Assembly: GCA_012934845.2 (NCBI GenBank)
Contig: WNNJ02001507.1
Coordinates: forward strand, 124,001 to 188,000
Direction: 5' to 3'
DNA length: 64,000 bases
Source: Pomphorhynchus laevis
Lineage: Eukaryota; Acanthocephala; Palaeacanthocephala; Echinorhynchida; Pomphorhynchidae
Made by a program: the position numbers and the translations under genes. Positions 11,521 to 22,989 of the stretch are shown piece by piece (within the stretch, counting starts at the first letter, position 1; each line of letters starts with the position of its first letter). The notes beneath the pieces are model-generated. The model saw nothing but the letters and a program-made list of their open reading frames with translations, had not been told where the DNA came from and did no database searches.

Positions 11521-12184
11521 ATCAAAATAATAAATAAATAAAGACTTTCTTAACTACAAAAAAACATGATAACATGCAACAAAAAGATCAGACATTACAA
11601 TAGAAAGTCAAGTCGAACAGCAGCTCATCAGTCTCCCAATTCTTTTCTTCTATGACCTCAGGTCCAGGGGGATCTGAGCCCCCAACTGATCCAACACGCC
11701 ACCTTCCTACTGAACCACCCGGGGTCTTCTTTGATTCCGGTAATACTATAGAAGCTGGTACGGAGGGATTGGGCTCCACCGCACCCAGGGCCATCAGGAT
11801 TAGATTCTGTAGCTTCTATATGAAACTTCATTTGTCGCATCAATCAATTTTATAAAGTCCGCATCATCCATCTGATGAGAGGATGCTTGTGCAAAGGAGG
11901 CAGGAGTCATAGATGGCTTATGAAAACGTTTCCTATAGTCTTTGGAAACTCCACAATTCCTGCCCTAGGTAGGATGGCACTCTTTCGCAGTTAGAGCAGA
12001 ACGGGGGGGGGGCACACAACGTACGTCGGACAGTAAGGCGGGGCAATTAGCGGAACCGCATACCCCACAGGTAGGTGTCCCACTGCAGCTGGAGGACCAA
12101 TGCCCCCATTTGTGACACCGACTGCAGTGGAGAAGAGTGAATTCATCACTTTAATAAACTGAAACCTGAGGTTGAGACCGATAA

Positions 12185-12500
12185 ACGGGTTGTTTTTTGA
12201 CTTGTCAAGTGTTTCTGCCCTATCTATAGGGGCGGAGCAAAATCCGACGGGGATAGGTATCCCGTCAGATTTTGTCGAGTATTTGACTTGTCAAACACTT
12301 GACAAGTCAAACACTTCACTTGTCATGTGTTTCTACCCTATCTATAGAGGCGGAGCAAAATCCGACGGGGATAGGTATCCCATCAGATTTTGTCGAGTGT
12401 TTGACTTGTCAAACACTTGACGAGTCAAACACTTTACTTGTCAGGTGTTTCTACCCTATCCATAGAGGCGGAGCAAAATCCGACGGGGATAGGTATCCCT
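12185..12500 (-). repeat. 118-bp tandem repeat inside LINE ORF1
   Basis: The AATCCGACGGGGATAGG block recurs at 12241, 12359 and 12477, period 118 bp, about 2.7 copies. In the - strand frame it encodes the IPIPVGFCSA segment of ORF1. The homologous ORF1 of copy F has it once (FPIPVAFCNA, about 24310). 118 is not a multiple of three, so each copy shifts the frame. Confidence 0.85.
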
Positions 12501-12790
12501 TCCTTTCCTTTCAATAGTCTAAAGTTACTGACCTTAAAAGAGGCGCAGAGATTTTCGAAGTCTCCATCGTCAACCCAACAGGGGAGGTTCGTTACTTTCA
12601 AGGTAGATAGGATACCTATCTACCAAGGTATCTACCAAGGTAGATTCCTTCCTTTCCTTTCAATAGTCTAAAGTTACTGACCTTAAAAGAGGCGCAGAGA
12701 TTTTCGAGGTATCCATCGTCAACCCAACCGGGGAAGTTCATTACTTTCAAGGTAGATAGGTTTCGCAGTAATTTCACCAAAGTTAGCCAA
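12499..12790 (-). repeat. 149-bp tandem duplication inside LINE ORF1
   Basis: CCTTCCTTTCCTTTCAATAG starts at 12499 and again at 12648. Each unit carries the NFPGWVDDG / SNFRLLKG part of ORF1 with a few substitutions. Small GATACCTATC palindromes mark the junction near 12610. Confidence 0.8.
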
Positions 12791-13422
12791 ATACGATCTG
12801 AAAACCCCAGTATACTCTTTTGCCAGGTCCGCCGTGACAAAGAAGATTTTGATTTCGGAATGAAGATACTTTACGTTATTGAATATTATCCTCGAGAAAT
12901 AATTGGCACAAAAATTCTTTAGAAATTTATCGAATAGATTATGTCGTTGTATCGGAAGTTTAGGCTTAATAATTATAAGATACATTTGTTTTGGTATGGG
13001 GGAGCATCTCCTCACCATCAGAAAAAGCAGAAACATTACTGACCTTCGTGTTGTGTTGAATTTCATCTAGAAACGCTTGTTTTAGTCCTTCTTTAATAGG
13101 AATTTCGGCGAAATTCGTTGAACTGCACATCATAGAATTCCTTTGAAGCTTCGCAATTACTGTTTTCGACATTTTTCGACGTTTACAACAATCAAAATAA
13201 CAAACCAAGTTCCATTGTGATTGCCGCGTTGCTTCCACCGCTATTAATGTTGTCAACCAAAATGGCAACACTTTTTGAGATTAATAATACCGCAACACCT
13301 CATCTTAATCACAACATTCATAGCCACTCATTCAAGTCACTGTACCTTTTTTACTAATTTAAAACATTTTGCCATGTCTGATCTCCAGTGCAGCCTTGAT
13401 TCGAAGACATATCCCAGTATCA

Positions 13423-13990
13423 TTATTTGTCTTTTCCGATTCCCCGGAAGAGCACCAAATAATTTAGCATGGCGTTCTGATTTCGAAATCTGTAGTGAAT
13501 GAAATTGCTTTTCGTTGGGTTTAACGACAAACCCAACTTAGACAAGCGTCTAGCAATTTCATTCACCACAGATTTCACTCTGTCTTCGAATCTCCTGTTA
13601 GACAAGGAATCTCTTTTAAACACTAGCGATATATCGTCCGCATAGATAGTACCACTGGTGTTTCTATCCAAAAGTCCATCCAAGACTCCCCTTGTCATAA
13701 TCATGTAAAGGATTGGCGATAAAATGGACCCTTGAGGAATACCCTTGGTATTTGAATACCCTCATACTCTCCAAAATTCCACACACTTGACGGAGAATGT
13801 TCAGTTGAACAACATCTTTTCTCAACGTTTCCATTACTGAGTCGAGTGTGATGTTGTCAAAGGCTGCAGACACGTCAAGAGAATACAGCAGTGCCGGCTG
13901 TGTATCCTTGGTTAGAAAACCCTGCAACGCCCTGACTATTTTTACAGTTCCCCTACCACTACAAAACCCGTGAATGGGGTCACCCAACAA
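13423..13990 (-). pseudogene. LINE reverse transcriptase catalytic region (copy E)
   Basis: Two overlapping open frames (13664-13990 and 13423-13704). The first has the template motif HGFCSGRGT and motif A LDVSAAFDN; the second has the catalytic YADD as IYADDISL. A frameshift with loss of the PQGS motif separates them (13700-13750 on the + strand still reads as IPQGSILSPILY in a third frame). The catalytic residues are retained, but one polypeptide is no longer possible. Confidence 0.7.
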
Positions 13991-15665
13991 TCCAGGCGAC
14001 TCCTAGTGGCAAGCCAGGTATCTTGCCAGAGCTCTCTCATCTACCATCACCATATTATTGGATATGGTGATTGGTCTCGTGTCCTTAGCCGTTGACACCC
14101 ATTGACACTTGGGAGGAAATATCACTTTCCCGAGTGCAATATCTGGCCAGGCTGCTAGCGGTGAAGCTATCAGTTTAGTCGCGATTTGCCCTCGGAGTTC
14201 CTCGTTGATCAGCTTGGTAGCAGCCGCGCACGCTGATATGCCATTAGATGAAGTCTTAAGCGTGATCGGCCATGCATCCAAGAGATCTTCAAGTGCGATA
14301 TCCTCTTCCAATGGGTCAATATGATGGAGAGTAGGCTTCGACCTATTTTGAAGCTGCACATCCTTGGAGCATATCATTGCATTTGAGAGATGTTTCTTTT
14401 TCATTTCCCCTAATACAATCTTAATGTCCTTTGAAACAATTCACTTGGAAACCGCTCCTCTCAAAGACCGTAAGGTGGTCTTCCTTATGGATGACCACTA
14501 TTCTTTTAAGAACGTCTTGTAGAACAGCATCTTTCGTGCATCACGCTTCAACGATTCTTCATCGATTTGATCTTGGAGTCGGCACATGAGAAACCTCCTC
14601 CGATCGGACGGATTAGGATCAGCTCTTAATCCCCATAGGAGTTTGTTCATGTGCAAGGCCTTAGGATTGCATTTTGGCAATGGTGGCCGTTTTGTCCGCA
14701 AGTGTTTATTTGCTGAATTATATAATTCAGCATATAAGGTGTATAAAAAATTATTATTTAAAAAATACAATTGATTATTTATAAAATTTGAACTAAAATC
14801 AATAGTCTATTCATTTTAACATTCACTCTCAATTCGTTAAAAATTTCCATGTACTCGCACACATTCTAACATTCATTCTTTATATAATTTAAAATTTCAT
14901 TAATATCATTATCATTATTATTGGTTACAAACATTTTAATTTTTTGGTTGTAAGCTTGTATACCAGCTTTGGTCGGTTGAAATCTGTTTTTTTTTGACCA
15001 TTTCTTCCTTCCAAAACCTGGTATACAAGCTTATATCCGTCATTAAACCCGTCCCATTCTATGTTTTTTAACTATTTTATTTTAAACTTGACATTTTTTA
15101 GATTAATTGCGATATCTAAAATAGATTGGTAACCTGTATGACGCCGAAGAAACGTTCCCTTTAGTGGGATTATGACCTCACCGATTTGGTCAATCAGTGA
15201 TCCCACTCGATCTCCTCCGAAGTAATTTAGGTCACCAACAATGTGGTGGGCACCGGCATTAAACAATCTATGCAGCAACTTCTTGACGGACTTCTTACTC
15301 CTTCGTCCGTCTGCCACCCGTTTTTATGTAGCAGTTTGCTACATACGCCGGACGGCGCGAAATTAAGAATTTCAGAAGTTGATAGAGCCCACGTCACTAG
15401 ACCTTCTGAAATCAAGCAAGCGTTAAGACGCTCGCTTGTCATTGAGACTAGGGTGAGCTCTAACTTACTGTCAACTTGATATTTGAAAATTTTGTAATTT
15501 TCGAAACTGTTTAAAGTGTTTCAAACCTGTGGAGAACGCGCCTCCTGCAGAAAGAGGACATCCCCGTGATCTAAACTGAAATATTCAACTAGGTTCCTAA
15601 CGGTTCCTATATTCCAACTTATCAACGAGATATCCTCCAACGAATTGTACTCAATGCGCCGCTTT

Positions 15666-16067
15666 TTACACGGCTGCATCTGCATGAGGACGTTGTTCCC
15701 CTAACTTGGTGCCTCCTCCTTTTGAAGAGCTATCTTTCGTTGCCTGTTTGTGCACGACTTTAAAAAAAGCAGATCCTTCCGAGTCTGAGGAAACTAACGA
15801 GCCAAACTCCATGTTTTCGTCATCCCCTTCTAGATCATTATAGTTTTTGTAATTACTTATTGATATTCTGCTTATATCTTTTTTCAAATTTTGTATTGCA
15901 TTCGCTTTTGATATTAATTTTGTTTTTAGATTTTTATTTTCCGCGGACACTATCGTCACCTCTTTTTTCAGTTCGTTTAGTCGGTCACTCAATATTCTCA
16001 CTTCGGATACATGTTGATCACCCGATTGTTTTTTTTGCGGCTTGTAAAAAGGCCTCTGCTCCTTCAC
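15666..16067 (-). pseudogene. LINE ORF1 C-terminal coiled-coil region (copy E)
   Basis: A 133-codon open stretch with a long heptad-like charged region (SDRLNELKKEVTIVSAEN, then LKTKLISKANAIQNLKKD) and an acidic serine-rich tail. It follows the two zinc knuckles of the same ORF1 on the - strand. The expected role is RNA binding and oligomerisation of the LINE RNP. The first ATG at 16067 is internal to the original ORF1. Confidence 0.55.
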
Positions 16068-16875
16068 ACGCTATTTTATTCTCACCATCAACCAACTTTT
16101 AATATTCTTTAAAATTGGTGCATGTGTGAGAATAAGCCCTATGTGAATGTGTACAGTTAGGGCTTTCGGACCTTTTTTTCACAATTTTGTGATTCATGCT
16201 CGTCTCCACAGTGCACACAGCGAGAACAACTTTCCAAACACATGTTTGAAAAGTGACCCCATCGCTGACAACGGTAGCACTGCGGATATCGGAATTTAAA
16301 GTTATCCTAATCGAAAATTACCAATTTGATTAGATGACTCAAAATTCCAGGTCGATAGTCGCAGCTTTTGTAAATCACTTACAGCTCCTTTCACAAAAAA
16401 AGAGCTGTAAGCTTGGTTATAGGATTTACATTTTTTATTACAGTTATTCCGTACTTATCTGGCAAATTCTTGACATCCTCTTCATCTGCGAACGACGGGA
16501 CATCCCTAAGGATTCTTGTTGCACGCAGAGAAGTGTCAGTGACTTTGATTCATTTTATTTGTTGTAGCTTTATCCTGAATGTTTCTTTTATATTTACATT
16601 TTTGAATGTTATTTTGGCAAAACCATCTTACAAAATCTACCGCTCAAAGATACTTTCCCGAGAGATGTTATCTTTGACGGTACCTTTAATATTCTTTTGA
16701 AAGGTTGTTTTGCCTTCGTCATTATCCCAAGTTATTTTCAGCGCAAAAAAGCGTCCTGTCTTATTGACAGGAGCATCTTTAGCGATGGAAATGCCTTCTC
16801 TACCTCTTTTATAAGTGTATTAATCGATACAGGTGATTTGCGTTTTTTAATGTCTTGTATTTCACAAGACATGCG

Positions 16876-16986
16876 TGTAGTAAATATCAAGTCTAAAATC
16901 TTTATTTAACTATCTAGAAATACAAGGAAGTAATATCAGTCACAAATATATAGTTATTACAAATATAGCTATTTTCTTATATGACA
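16876..16986 (-). repeat. Gypsy 3' LTR (111 bp)
   Basis: Pairs with 20516-20626. Read on the - strand it starts TGTCATATAAG and ends TACTACA, the usual TG...CA ends, and contains AATAAAGA as a possible polyadenylation signal. Confidence 0.8.
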
Positions 16987-17002
16987 TTCTCCCAGGCTTC
17001 TG

Positions 17003-17314
17003 TTAAGAACTTCGTCCGAAGTCTTGTAAGTATTTGGGTGTTTTCATCTCTCTGCCATACCTGCTGACTCTGGCGTCTTGAGAACGGGTATTGCTGCGAT
17101 CTAGACGATAATACTCTGACGTTGAAACGTTATCTGTATCTGTCTCGTCCCCACGAAGTGACATCATGATCTCGTCCAAGATGCTCATCTGATCATCAAG
17201 TGACGGCGTTGGTGAACCATTTACGAGGGTATAAAGACCGCACGGAATCGAAGGCTGACAGTGATTATTCTCGTCGTCCACGTGCGAAAACGGGACCAGG
17301 TGCTTCAGGGACAC
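17003..17314 (-). pseudogene. Gypsy pol C-terminal tail
   Basis: A hydrophilic tail with a SLKHLVPF segment, an acidic region (SLRGDETDTDN) and the motif RVSRYGREMKTPKYL typical of the end of Gypsy pol polyproteins. The same tail is repeated at 20643-20963 with about 90 percent identity, showing a second element copy. Confidence 0.7.
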
Positions 17315-17493
17315 GACGGTTTTTTACCCATCGGATCGTTCTACAACTGCTGTTGTAGAATTGCTTTCCTCGAGCCTCACAATTTCCGTTTTTCATCATA
17401 TTTGCTCGACGTATTGTGTCGCTACTGCGACACAATACGTGTTGCTACAGCAAGTTCGATCGTTCTCCAAATAGTACCGTTCGCACGTTCTAC

Positions 17494-17859
17494 TTATGAA
17501 TTTCCTGTCGGGTTGTACGGGCTCGAATGGCTTAGTTCGATACCATGTCGTAAAAGGAAGGACTTAAAATTTCTGGCTATAAAGGCGGGCCCTTGATCGC
17601 AATGTACACACTCCAGAAGACCGAATAAGAAAAATAGGCTATTCAGACACGAAATTACCGTATCGACAGACATATCACTACATGCAAATGCGAATAGATA
17701 TCTCGAGAATTCTTCTATCACTGTGAGCAGGTATCGGTTATTGTTGTGAGTAGGAAGAGGACCTTTAAAGTCCATGGAAATCCTTTCAAAAGGTCGGGTG
17801 GCTTTGATCATCTGGTTTGGCTGTATCTTATGATATTGTTGCTTTAGCCTCGCACACAT
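17494..17859 (-). pseudogene. Gypsy integrase catalytic core
   Basis: Starts in the CC half of the zinc finger, then DDE core: ISMDFKGPLP (first Asp), HCDQGPAFIA (second Asp), SPYNPTGNS (just before the third catalytic residue). The following VERT segment with Glu reads at 17490-17440 in a shifted frame. A chromodomain was not recognised. Inactive because of the frame breaks. Confidence 0.8.
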
Positions 17860-17895
17860 TAAACAATTTGAAATAACTTGACGTATCTCGGAGAT

Positions 17896-18462
17896 TTAGA
17901 ATGGTAAATTCTTTGCTCGTACGAAGTGATACAACCTCGTTACGCCGGGGTGACAGTATGTATCATGAATTTCTCTCAATCTGATTAGATCGTTGGACGT
18001 GCAGGCGGAACAGGTTATCCTGAATAACGCATCAGCAGTATGATTTTCAGAGCCTGGACGATAAGCTATATCGAATGAGAATGCAGCTAGTTCCATCCTC
18101 CACCGAGTTAACTTTTCGTTCTTGATTTGGCTACGGTGGCTCTTCTTGAAAATGAAAGAAACGCTACGTTGGTCTGTTATTACACGGATATGTTTTCTCA
18201 GAAAGTAATGCCGCCATGATTTCAATGCTTCGACGATAGCTACTGCTTCCTTTACAATCGAAGAATACGTGCGGGCTGATGCCTGGAGAGTTTTCGAGAA
18301 AAAAGCGACGGGGCGATGGTCTTGTGGCAGAACTGTTCTTATCGCGTGATTCGATGCATCCGTTTCTACAGTGAGCAACTTGGTGAGATCTATTATTGTA
18401 AGTACCGCATTCATAACATAACTGCGCATGTCCGGAAAGGTGTTGTCCGCTTTGCGCTGCAA
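17896..18462 (-). pseudogene. Gypsy RNase H and integrase zinc finger start
   Basis: A 188-codon stretch. RNase H is seen as TVETDASNHAI, FFSKTL, KEAVAIVEALKSWRHYF, VITDQRSVSF, WRMELAAFSFDIAYRPG and NHTADALFR: the catalytic Asp, Glu and Asp order is kept. It ends in the first two His of the integrase HHCC finger (EIHDTYCHPG); the two Cys follow after a stop as NCLMCARL (about 17860). The RT-RNase H connection is broken at about 18480. Confidence 0.8.
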
Positions 18463-18783
18463 CGGAAACGATTTTCATTCGATTAAGGATCGGATGCTTC
18501 GGAATAATTCTTTATCCATCTTGAATAATGTGCTAGCATCCCTAACAGTCTTTTCATTTCTCTTTCACACGTTGGTTCCGTCATGTCTTGTAGCGTCTTA
18601 GTACGGGCTGGATCTGGGCGAAGTTGATTGTGTTCGATTACATAGCCGAGTATGCTAAGGCGAAGAACAGATTTTTTGCACTTTTCGTCATTCAGAGTTA
18701 TATTGTATTTCTAGATAGTTTTCGATAGTTTATCCAAGTTATAGTCATGATCCGAAGCAGAATGGCCGCATACCACCAAGTCG

Positions 18784-20106
18784 TCAAAATAGGCAAAAGT
18801 ACCCTCTAGCTTTTCTGTTTGAATGATCTGGTCGATCACACGCTGGAACAGCTGGAGCATTCATAAGTCCAAAAGGAAGTCGTTTAAACTGATATATTGC
18901 TTCATTGGCTCCAAACGCTGTAAATTGGTGATTGGCCGGTTGGAGTCCCAATTGATGATATGCCGCTTTAAGGTCGAATTTACTATAGACTCTGTATCGT
19001 GCGATTTGCTCTGCGATCGTATCGATGCGCGGTAGAGGGTAAGCGTCGAGCAGCGTAAATTTATTAATGGTTGTGGAGTAATCAAAAACTAGCAGCGGCC
19101 TGCCGCTATCACTATTGACCACGACGACTTGTGCCCTCCATGGTGCTTGACACCTCTCGATTATCTTTTCCTTCAACATCCTCGAAATTTCTGATTTAAT
19201 TATCGTCATATGATGCGGTGCATAGCGTCTGGACTTTACCGCAACTGGTTGGCAGTCGGTTGTCATGGTAGAAAAAGGAGAAGGTGTCTGAACCTTGATA
19301 GTACAAACAGCTCCTATAGACAGCGGCGGCCTACCTCCGCGAAATTTCATAGTGAATGATTCATGACTCGAGAGAAATGGATGTCCCAGAATTACGTCAC
19401 AGCATAAATTATTGAGACACAAGAAGCGGACCGACTTATATACTGCTTTCTTGATAGATACATCAGCCACGCAGCAGAAACGTATAGCAGATCCGTAGTC
19501 ACTGGACGCCATATACACTTTATGCGTGTAGGGCCTTCGTCGTAACTTCAAGCGTAAAGCCACGATGGAGTCGATAAAGTTTTCACCGCTTTCCGTATCT
19601 ATCAATGCCGTCACGTGACAATTATTAATGCGTACTTGAATTTTTGCTTGGGCTATATCATCGGATATTGTGGTAGATAATGAGAGCGTAGCTACAGATG
19701 GAAATTGATCAGTAGCTTCTGTAGTTGTAGCGGCAGAACGAGATAGAGCAACAGGAACTGACCGGCAGACAATCGAACAATGGCCGATCTTATTGCATGT
19801 TCGACAGTGTGCAAGCCTGACAGGACGTTTACTTCGTGGGTGTCTCTCACGACCACAGAAGAAACATGCCGATTTTGAATACGAGACTGCGGCACAGGGA
19901 GACGAAGCCTCACCCGTGACAATTTGGTCAGAAACTACTGACACATTAATATATGTCACTCGGTATGCTTCCGCGTTCAGCTGAGCCGATTCAAGCGTTC
20001 TGGTCTTTTCAACTGCCGCCAGCAATGTGAGTTGAGGCACTTTAAGCAATCGTTGTCTAATCGCACCCGATCTTAGTCCTGAAATTAAAGCGTCGCGGAC
20101 GTACAA
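18784..20106 (-). pseudogene. Gypsy gag C-terminus, protease and RT N-terminus
   Basis: A 440-codon open stretch. In order: gag C-terminal helices, zinc knuckles CFFCGRERHP (last Cys replaced) and CRTCNKIGHCSIVC, protease motif LIDTESGENFI, then RT with RRYAPHHMTIIKSEI, WRAQVVVV, LLDAYPLPRIDTI, motif A SKFDLKAAYHQL and motif B RLPFGLMNAP. After this the frame breaks; the catalytic YFDDLVV reads in another frame at about 18790-18770. It is the longest intact part of the element. Confidence 0.85.
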
Positions 20107-20515
20107 GCAACGATGCTCGTCTGCATTGAATTCGCAATTATTTGTAAGTTAATCTAACGCTCGGACGAAATCGTCTATCGACTGATTCTGTAACTGCTTA
20201 CACGTACTAAGCTAAACACGTTCGAGTACGTCGTGTCTTGGCTTCAAGACTAGGTCGTCGAGTCGTCTGAGAGCAAGTGGGTAATCATTGATTGTCGAAA
20301 TGTAACTGTAGACGTTAGCAGCAACGTGATTGATCAAGACATCCAGCTTATCGTTTTCCTCTAAGTCGGGAACCTTTGACAGATACTTTCCGAACCGCCG
20401 TTTCCAATGTGTCCACAAGTTTTCCTATTCAGCTGTGTTGACTGGCGTTGTAAATATCTCTGGTTTAAAAAGCTTGTCCATGGCTGTCTGAGCTTCCAAC
20501 AATAGTTAAATAAAC

Positions 20516-20626
20516 TGTAGTAAATGGCAAGTCTATAATCTTTATTTAACTATCTCGAAATACAAGGGAGTAATATCAGTCACAAATATATAGTTATTAC
20601 AAATATCGTTATTTCCTTATATGACA
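20516..20626 (-). repeat. Gypsy LTR shared by two tandem copies
   Basis: Acts as 5' LTR of the 16876-20626 element and as 3' LTR of a second, mostly deleted element whose pol tail is at 20627-20960. Identical termini to the LTR at 16876. Confidence 0.8.
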
Positions 20627-20985
20627 TTCTCCCAGGCTTCTGTTAAGAACTTCGATCGTAATCTTGTAAGTATTTGGGTGTTTTTATCTCTCTGCCATAC
20701 CTGCTGACTCTGGCGTCTTGAGAACGGGTATTGCTGCGATTTAGACGATAATACTCTGACGTTGAAACGTCATCTGTATCTGTCTCATCCCCACGAAGTG
20801 ACATCGTGCTCTCGTCCAAGATGCTCATCTGATCATTAAGTGACGGCGTTGGTGAACCATTTACGAGTGTATCAAGACTGAACGGAATCGAAGGCTGACA
20901 GTGACTATTCTCGTCGTCCACGTGCAGGAACGGGGCTAGGTGCTTCAGTGACACGACGGTCACAAATATATAGTTATTAAATAAA
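20627..20985 (-). mobile_element. Second Gypsy copy: pol tail plus LTR scrap
   Basis: 20643-20963 encodes the same pol tail as 17003-17314. It ends at about 20957 and joins directly to 20958-20985, a piece of LTR interior (CACAAATATATAGTTATT). The rest of this LTR appears at 24806-24850 beyond LINE copy F, so copy F inserted in the LTR. Confidence 0.7.
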
Positions 20986-21626
20986 TAAGGGTTTTATTAA
21001 TAACTAATAACCGATAAAAGCTTAAGAAACAAAAACATCAAAAGACAACTTTAAATAGAAGCCGTTCACGACGAGTATTTTGGAATCTTCAACTTATATT
21101 CACGGCCTCAGGTCCAGAAGGATCTGAGCCCCTCGGCCGCACCAGCACGCCGCCCTCTGACTGAACCATTCGAGGTCTTTCACACACCTAAGAGTCCAGT
21201 CAAGGCGGACTATGGTTGGTAATCTCGAGATGAGGAGCTTGAGAAACCTTAGTCTTTGTTCTGGGGGACGTCCTCGTGAGAAGAAGACTAATCCCGAGAT
21301 AGCCCAAGTACCCCAGAGGCGCACTTGGGTTATCCCATTCAATGACAGATGCTGGGCCCGTTTCAGAGCCCACCTAGCTTTCTTCAGGATACGTTTAAGT
21401 CTATCCATGTAAGCTTTCGCCGACCAATTCACCGTAATGGTGAACCCCAGGTATTATTCTCGACTCGTGAAGATGGGGAGTGGTTTATGCTGCAAAATGG
21501 AGGAGAGTGCAGAGAGTGCTAGTCTCTTAAGTTTCTTTTTGGTGGCAGGAACGCCATGAAAGACTACCACCTGCGATTTAGAGGAGTTTAAAATAAGATT
21601 GGATGGGGGCAACTGATCTTTTAATC

Positions 21627-22118
21627 TTAAAAGAAACGGCTGATGTCAGAGATTACATCTTTGCACCTGCGTCCAGAGAACAAGGCTGTGGTATCATCAG
21701 CATATATCACTAGATGTTGATCACGTTTAAAATTCTTGAATTGTACAATGGATGCAGCAAGATATAAGATAGGAGAAAGTGTGGATCCTTGAGGTACACC
21801 CGTAATAGGGTAGAACTCACGCGCATCATGGTCGTCTTCATAGTAGAACCGCTTGGTGTACAACAATATTTTCAGCCTGTTAACAATTCTCGCAGGCAGC
21901 CTAAGGGACCTGAGAGAGGAGAAAACGAAGGGAATGGAGATCCGGTTAAATGCAGCTGAAAAATCAAGAAAAACAGCCACAGCAAGCTGATGACTATTAT
22001 CCTGACAAAACTGATGCACTTCACCAATTGCTAAATGGACCGAGCGCCCTTTGACAAACCCATGAAAACTCGGTGGGATCAAATTACGCCCACATAAATG
22101 AACGCGGATTCTACGCAC
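21627..22118 (-). pseudogene. LINE reverse transcriptase core (copy F)
   Basis: A 163-codon open stretch with all catalytic motifs: template grip PSFHGFVKGRS, motif A AVFLDFSAAFNRI, motif B TGVPQGSTLSPILYLA and motif C VIYADDTTALF. Two of the three catalytic carboxylates are in YADD. Frame breaks on both sides isolate it from the fingers (22079-22300) and the C-terminal part (21100-21432). Confidence 0.8.
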
Positions 22119-22503
22119 AAGCGCTTTCTCGTAAATGGATATGAGGGCGTTTTAAATCGAGATGGGCCGCAGATCTTTTGGACAAGTGATTTATCTCTTT
22201 TCAGGTAAAAAACTCGACGGCTGATGTTGATGTCTGCTATGTCGGACGGGGAGGCTAATAGCATTGTGATGGCGACCTCCTTTCTCTGACTGTATGTCAA
22301 AAGCTGACAGACACGAGTGGTGAGTGGCGCGTGAGATTTGGAGGTGCCGGGAGTAATCCCCAGGAGTTAAGGATATCTGTAACAGATAAGTCCTTACTCC
22401 TGAAGTCACACCAAGGCGGGATTGGTTGGGGAGATTTAGTGGCTCCATAATTATGTAAGGAAAGTGACTCCTCTAAAACTTTGTCAAGGCCTATGCTACC
22501 AAA

Positions 22504-22989
22504 TTAAGCCAAGGCTCTATCCTTCCAGCAGACGAACTTCTCCTTCTTGAATATCTTCCAGAAGGAAGCCTGAGAAGGGTTTAGGTGAGCAATGCTTGTC
22601 CTATCCCTGCTCAGCTGGAGCTTATATCTAGAGCTCCAATATTCATTTGAGAGGATCTGTTTGGCGGAAACATAGAGATTGGGAAGGTGTAACATTTTAG
22701 CTAGGACCTTGAGCTTTGTTGGAGTAGGATTGTATATTCGACCTTTATAGGTAGTCGAAAGGATCGCGGTAGCTTGCGATGAGAGGTAGGAATTAAATTC
22801 GGTCAAACTCTTAATTCCAATTCTGGGGAAGAGTTGGATAGCTGCCTGAAAGAAGGCCACTCTAATAGGGTCAAAGTGAAACCTTCTTCTAAGCAACGTA
22901 TCGTCCTCTAGCCGCCAGCGAATTAGGTCATGAGAGGTGGTCTGTTGTTGACGCGACTGCTCGGTGCAAATGGGTTTCAACAACCACAT
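22504..22989 (-). pseudogene. LINE EN-RT linker region (copy F)
   Basis: A 161-codon open stretch between endonuclease and RT of copy F, with a helical, basic composition (WRLEDDTLLRRRFHF, FWKIFKKEKFVCWKDRAL). No catalytic motif is expected here. The FWKIFKKEKF segment is the usual position of the entry to the RT domain. Confidence 0.55.

Larger units (their letters stand above)
11521..13275 (-). mobile_element. ORF1-only LINE copy D (EN and RT deleted)
   Basis: Read on the - strand, ORF1 starts with MSKTVIAKL near 13171 and runs through a nucleic-acid-binding region (VMNFPGWVDD, KVSNFRLLKG) to two zinc knuckles (CSRCHKWGHWSSSC and CGVCGSANC, about 12150-12040). It then passes directly into a 3' tail at 11590-11860 that matches the 3' tail of copy F at 21100-21180. 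Endonuclease and reverse transcriptase are absent, so it is a half element. Two tandem duplications lie inside ORF1 (12185-12500 and 12499-12790). Confidence 0.7.
13290..16875 (-). mobile_element. LINE copy E (ORF1, EN, RT), antisense
   Basis: ORF1 begins with ATG near 16871 (MSCEIQDIKKRK) and carries two zinc knuckles at 16160-16290 (CYRCQRWGHFSNMC, CVHCGDEHESQNC) and a coiled-coil/charged region at 15666-16067. The endonuclease starts near 15620 (ISLISWNIG, FLQEAR) and has GDLNYFGGD near 15230. RT parts are at 14003-14404 and 13423-13990 (HGFCSGRGTV, YSLDVSAAFDNI, IYADDISLVF), ending with a thumb-like LGYVFESRLHWR near 13400. Stops and shifts are present throughout. The 5' end touches the Gypsy LTR at 16876. 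Confidence 0.75.
16876..20626 (-). mobile_element. Ty3/Gypsy LTR retrotransposon, full-length but decayed
   Basis: 111-bp LTRs at 16876-16986 and 20516-20626 enclose gag and pol on the - strand. Gag starts near 20481 (MDKLFKPEIF). Zinc knuckles follow at about 19870-19760 (the second, CRTCNKIGHCSIVC, is complete), then protease (LIDTESGENF, Gly of D-S/T-G lost), reverse transcriptase, RNase H, an HHCC integrase finger, the integrase core and a C-terminal tail ending near 17000. Frameshifts and stops lie at about 20100, 18785, 18480 and 17880. No clear primer-binding site directly follows the 5' LTR. Confidence 0.88.

Noticed and set aside
11640-11720. tRNA-like GGTTCAGTAGG...GGATC text in the 3' tail of copy D
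   Set aside because: It is shared with the LINE 3' tail at 21100-21180 and does not fold into a tRNA cloverleaf with conserved positions.
11871-11900. CTGATGA as another hammerhead core
   Set aside because: No stem II and no GAAA follow within reach. The same holds for CTGATGA at 22006 and 52124.
16334-16909. + strand open frames over LINE copy E
   Set aside because: Complement shadows of the LINE ORF1 on the - strand, no family features.
18823-19984. + strand and second-frame open stretches over Gypsy pol
   Set aside because: Shadows of the gag-pol frame.
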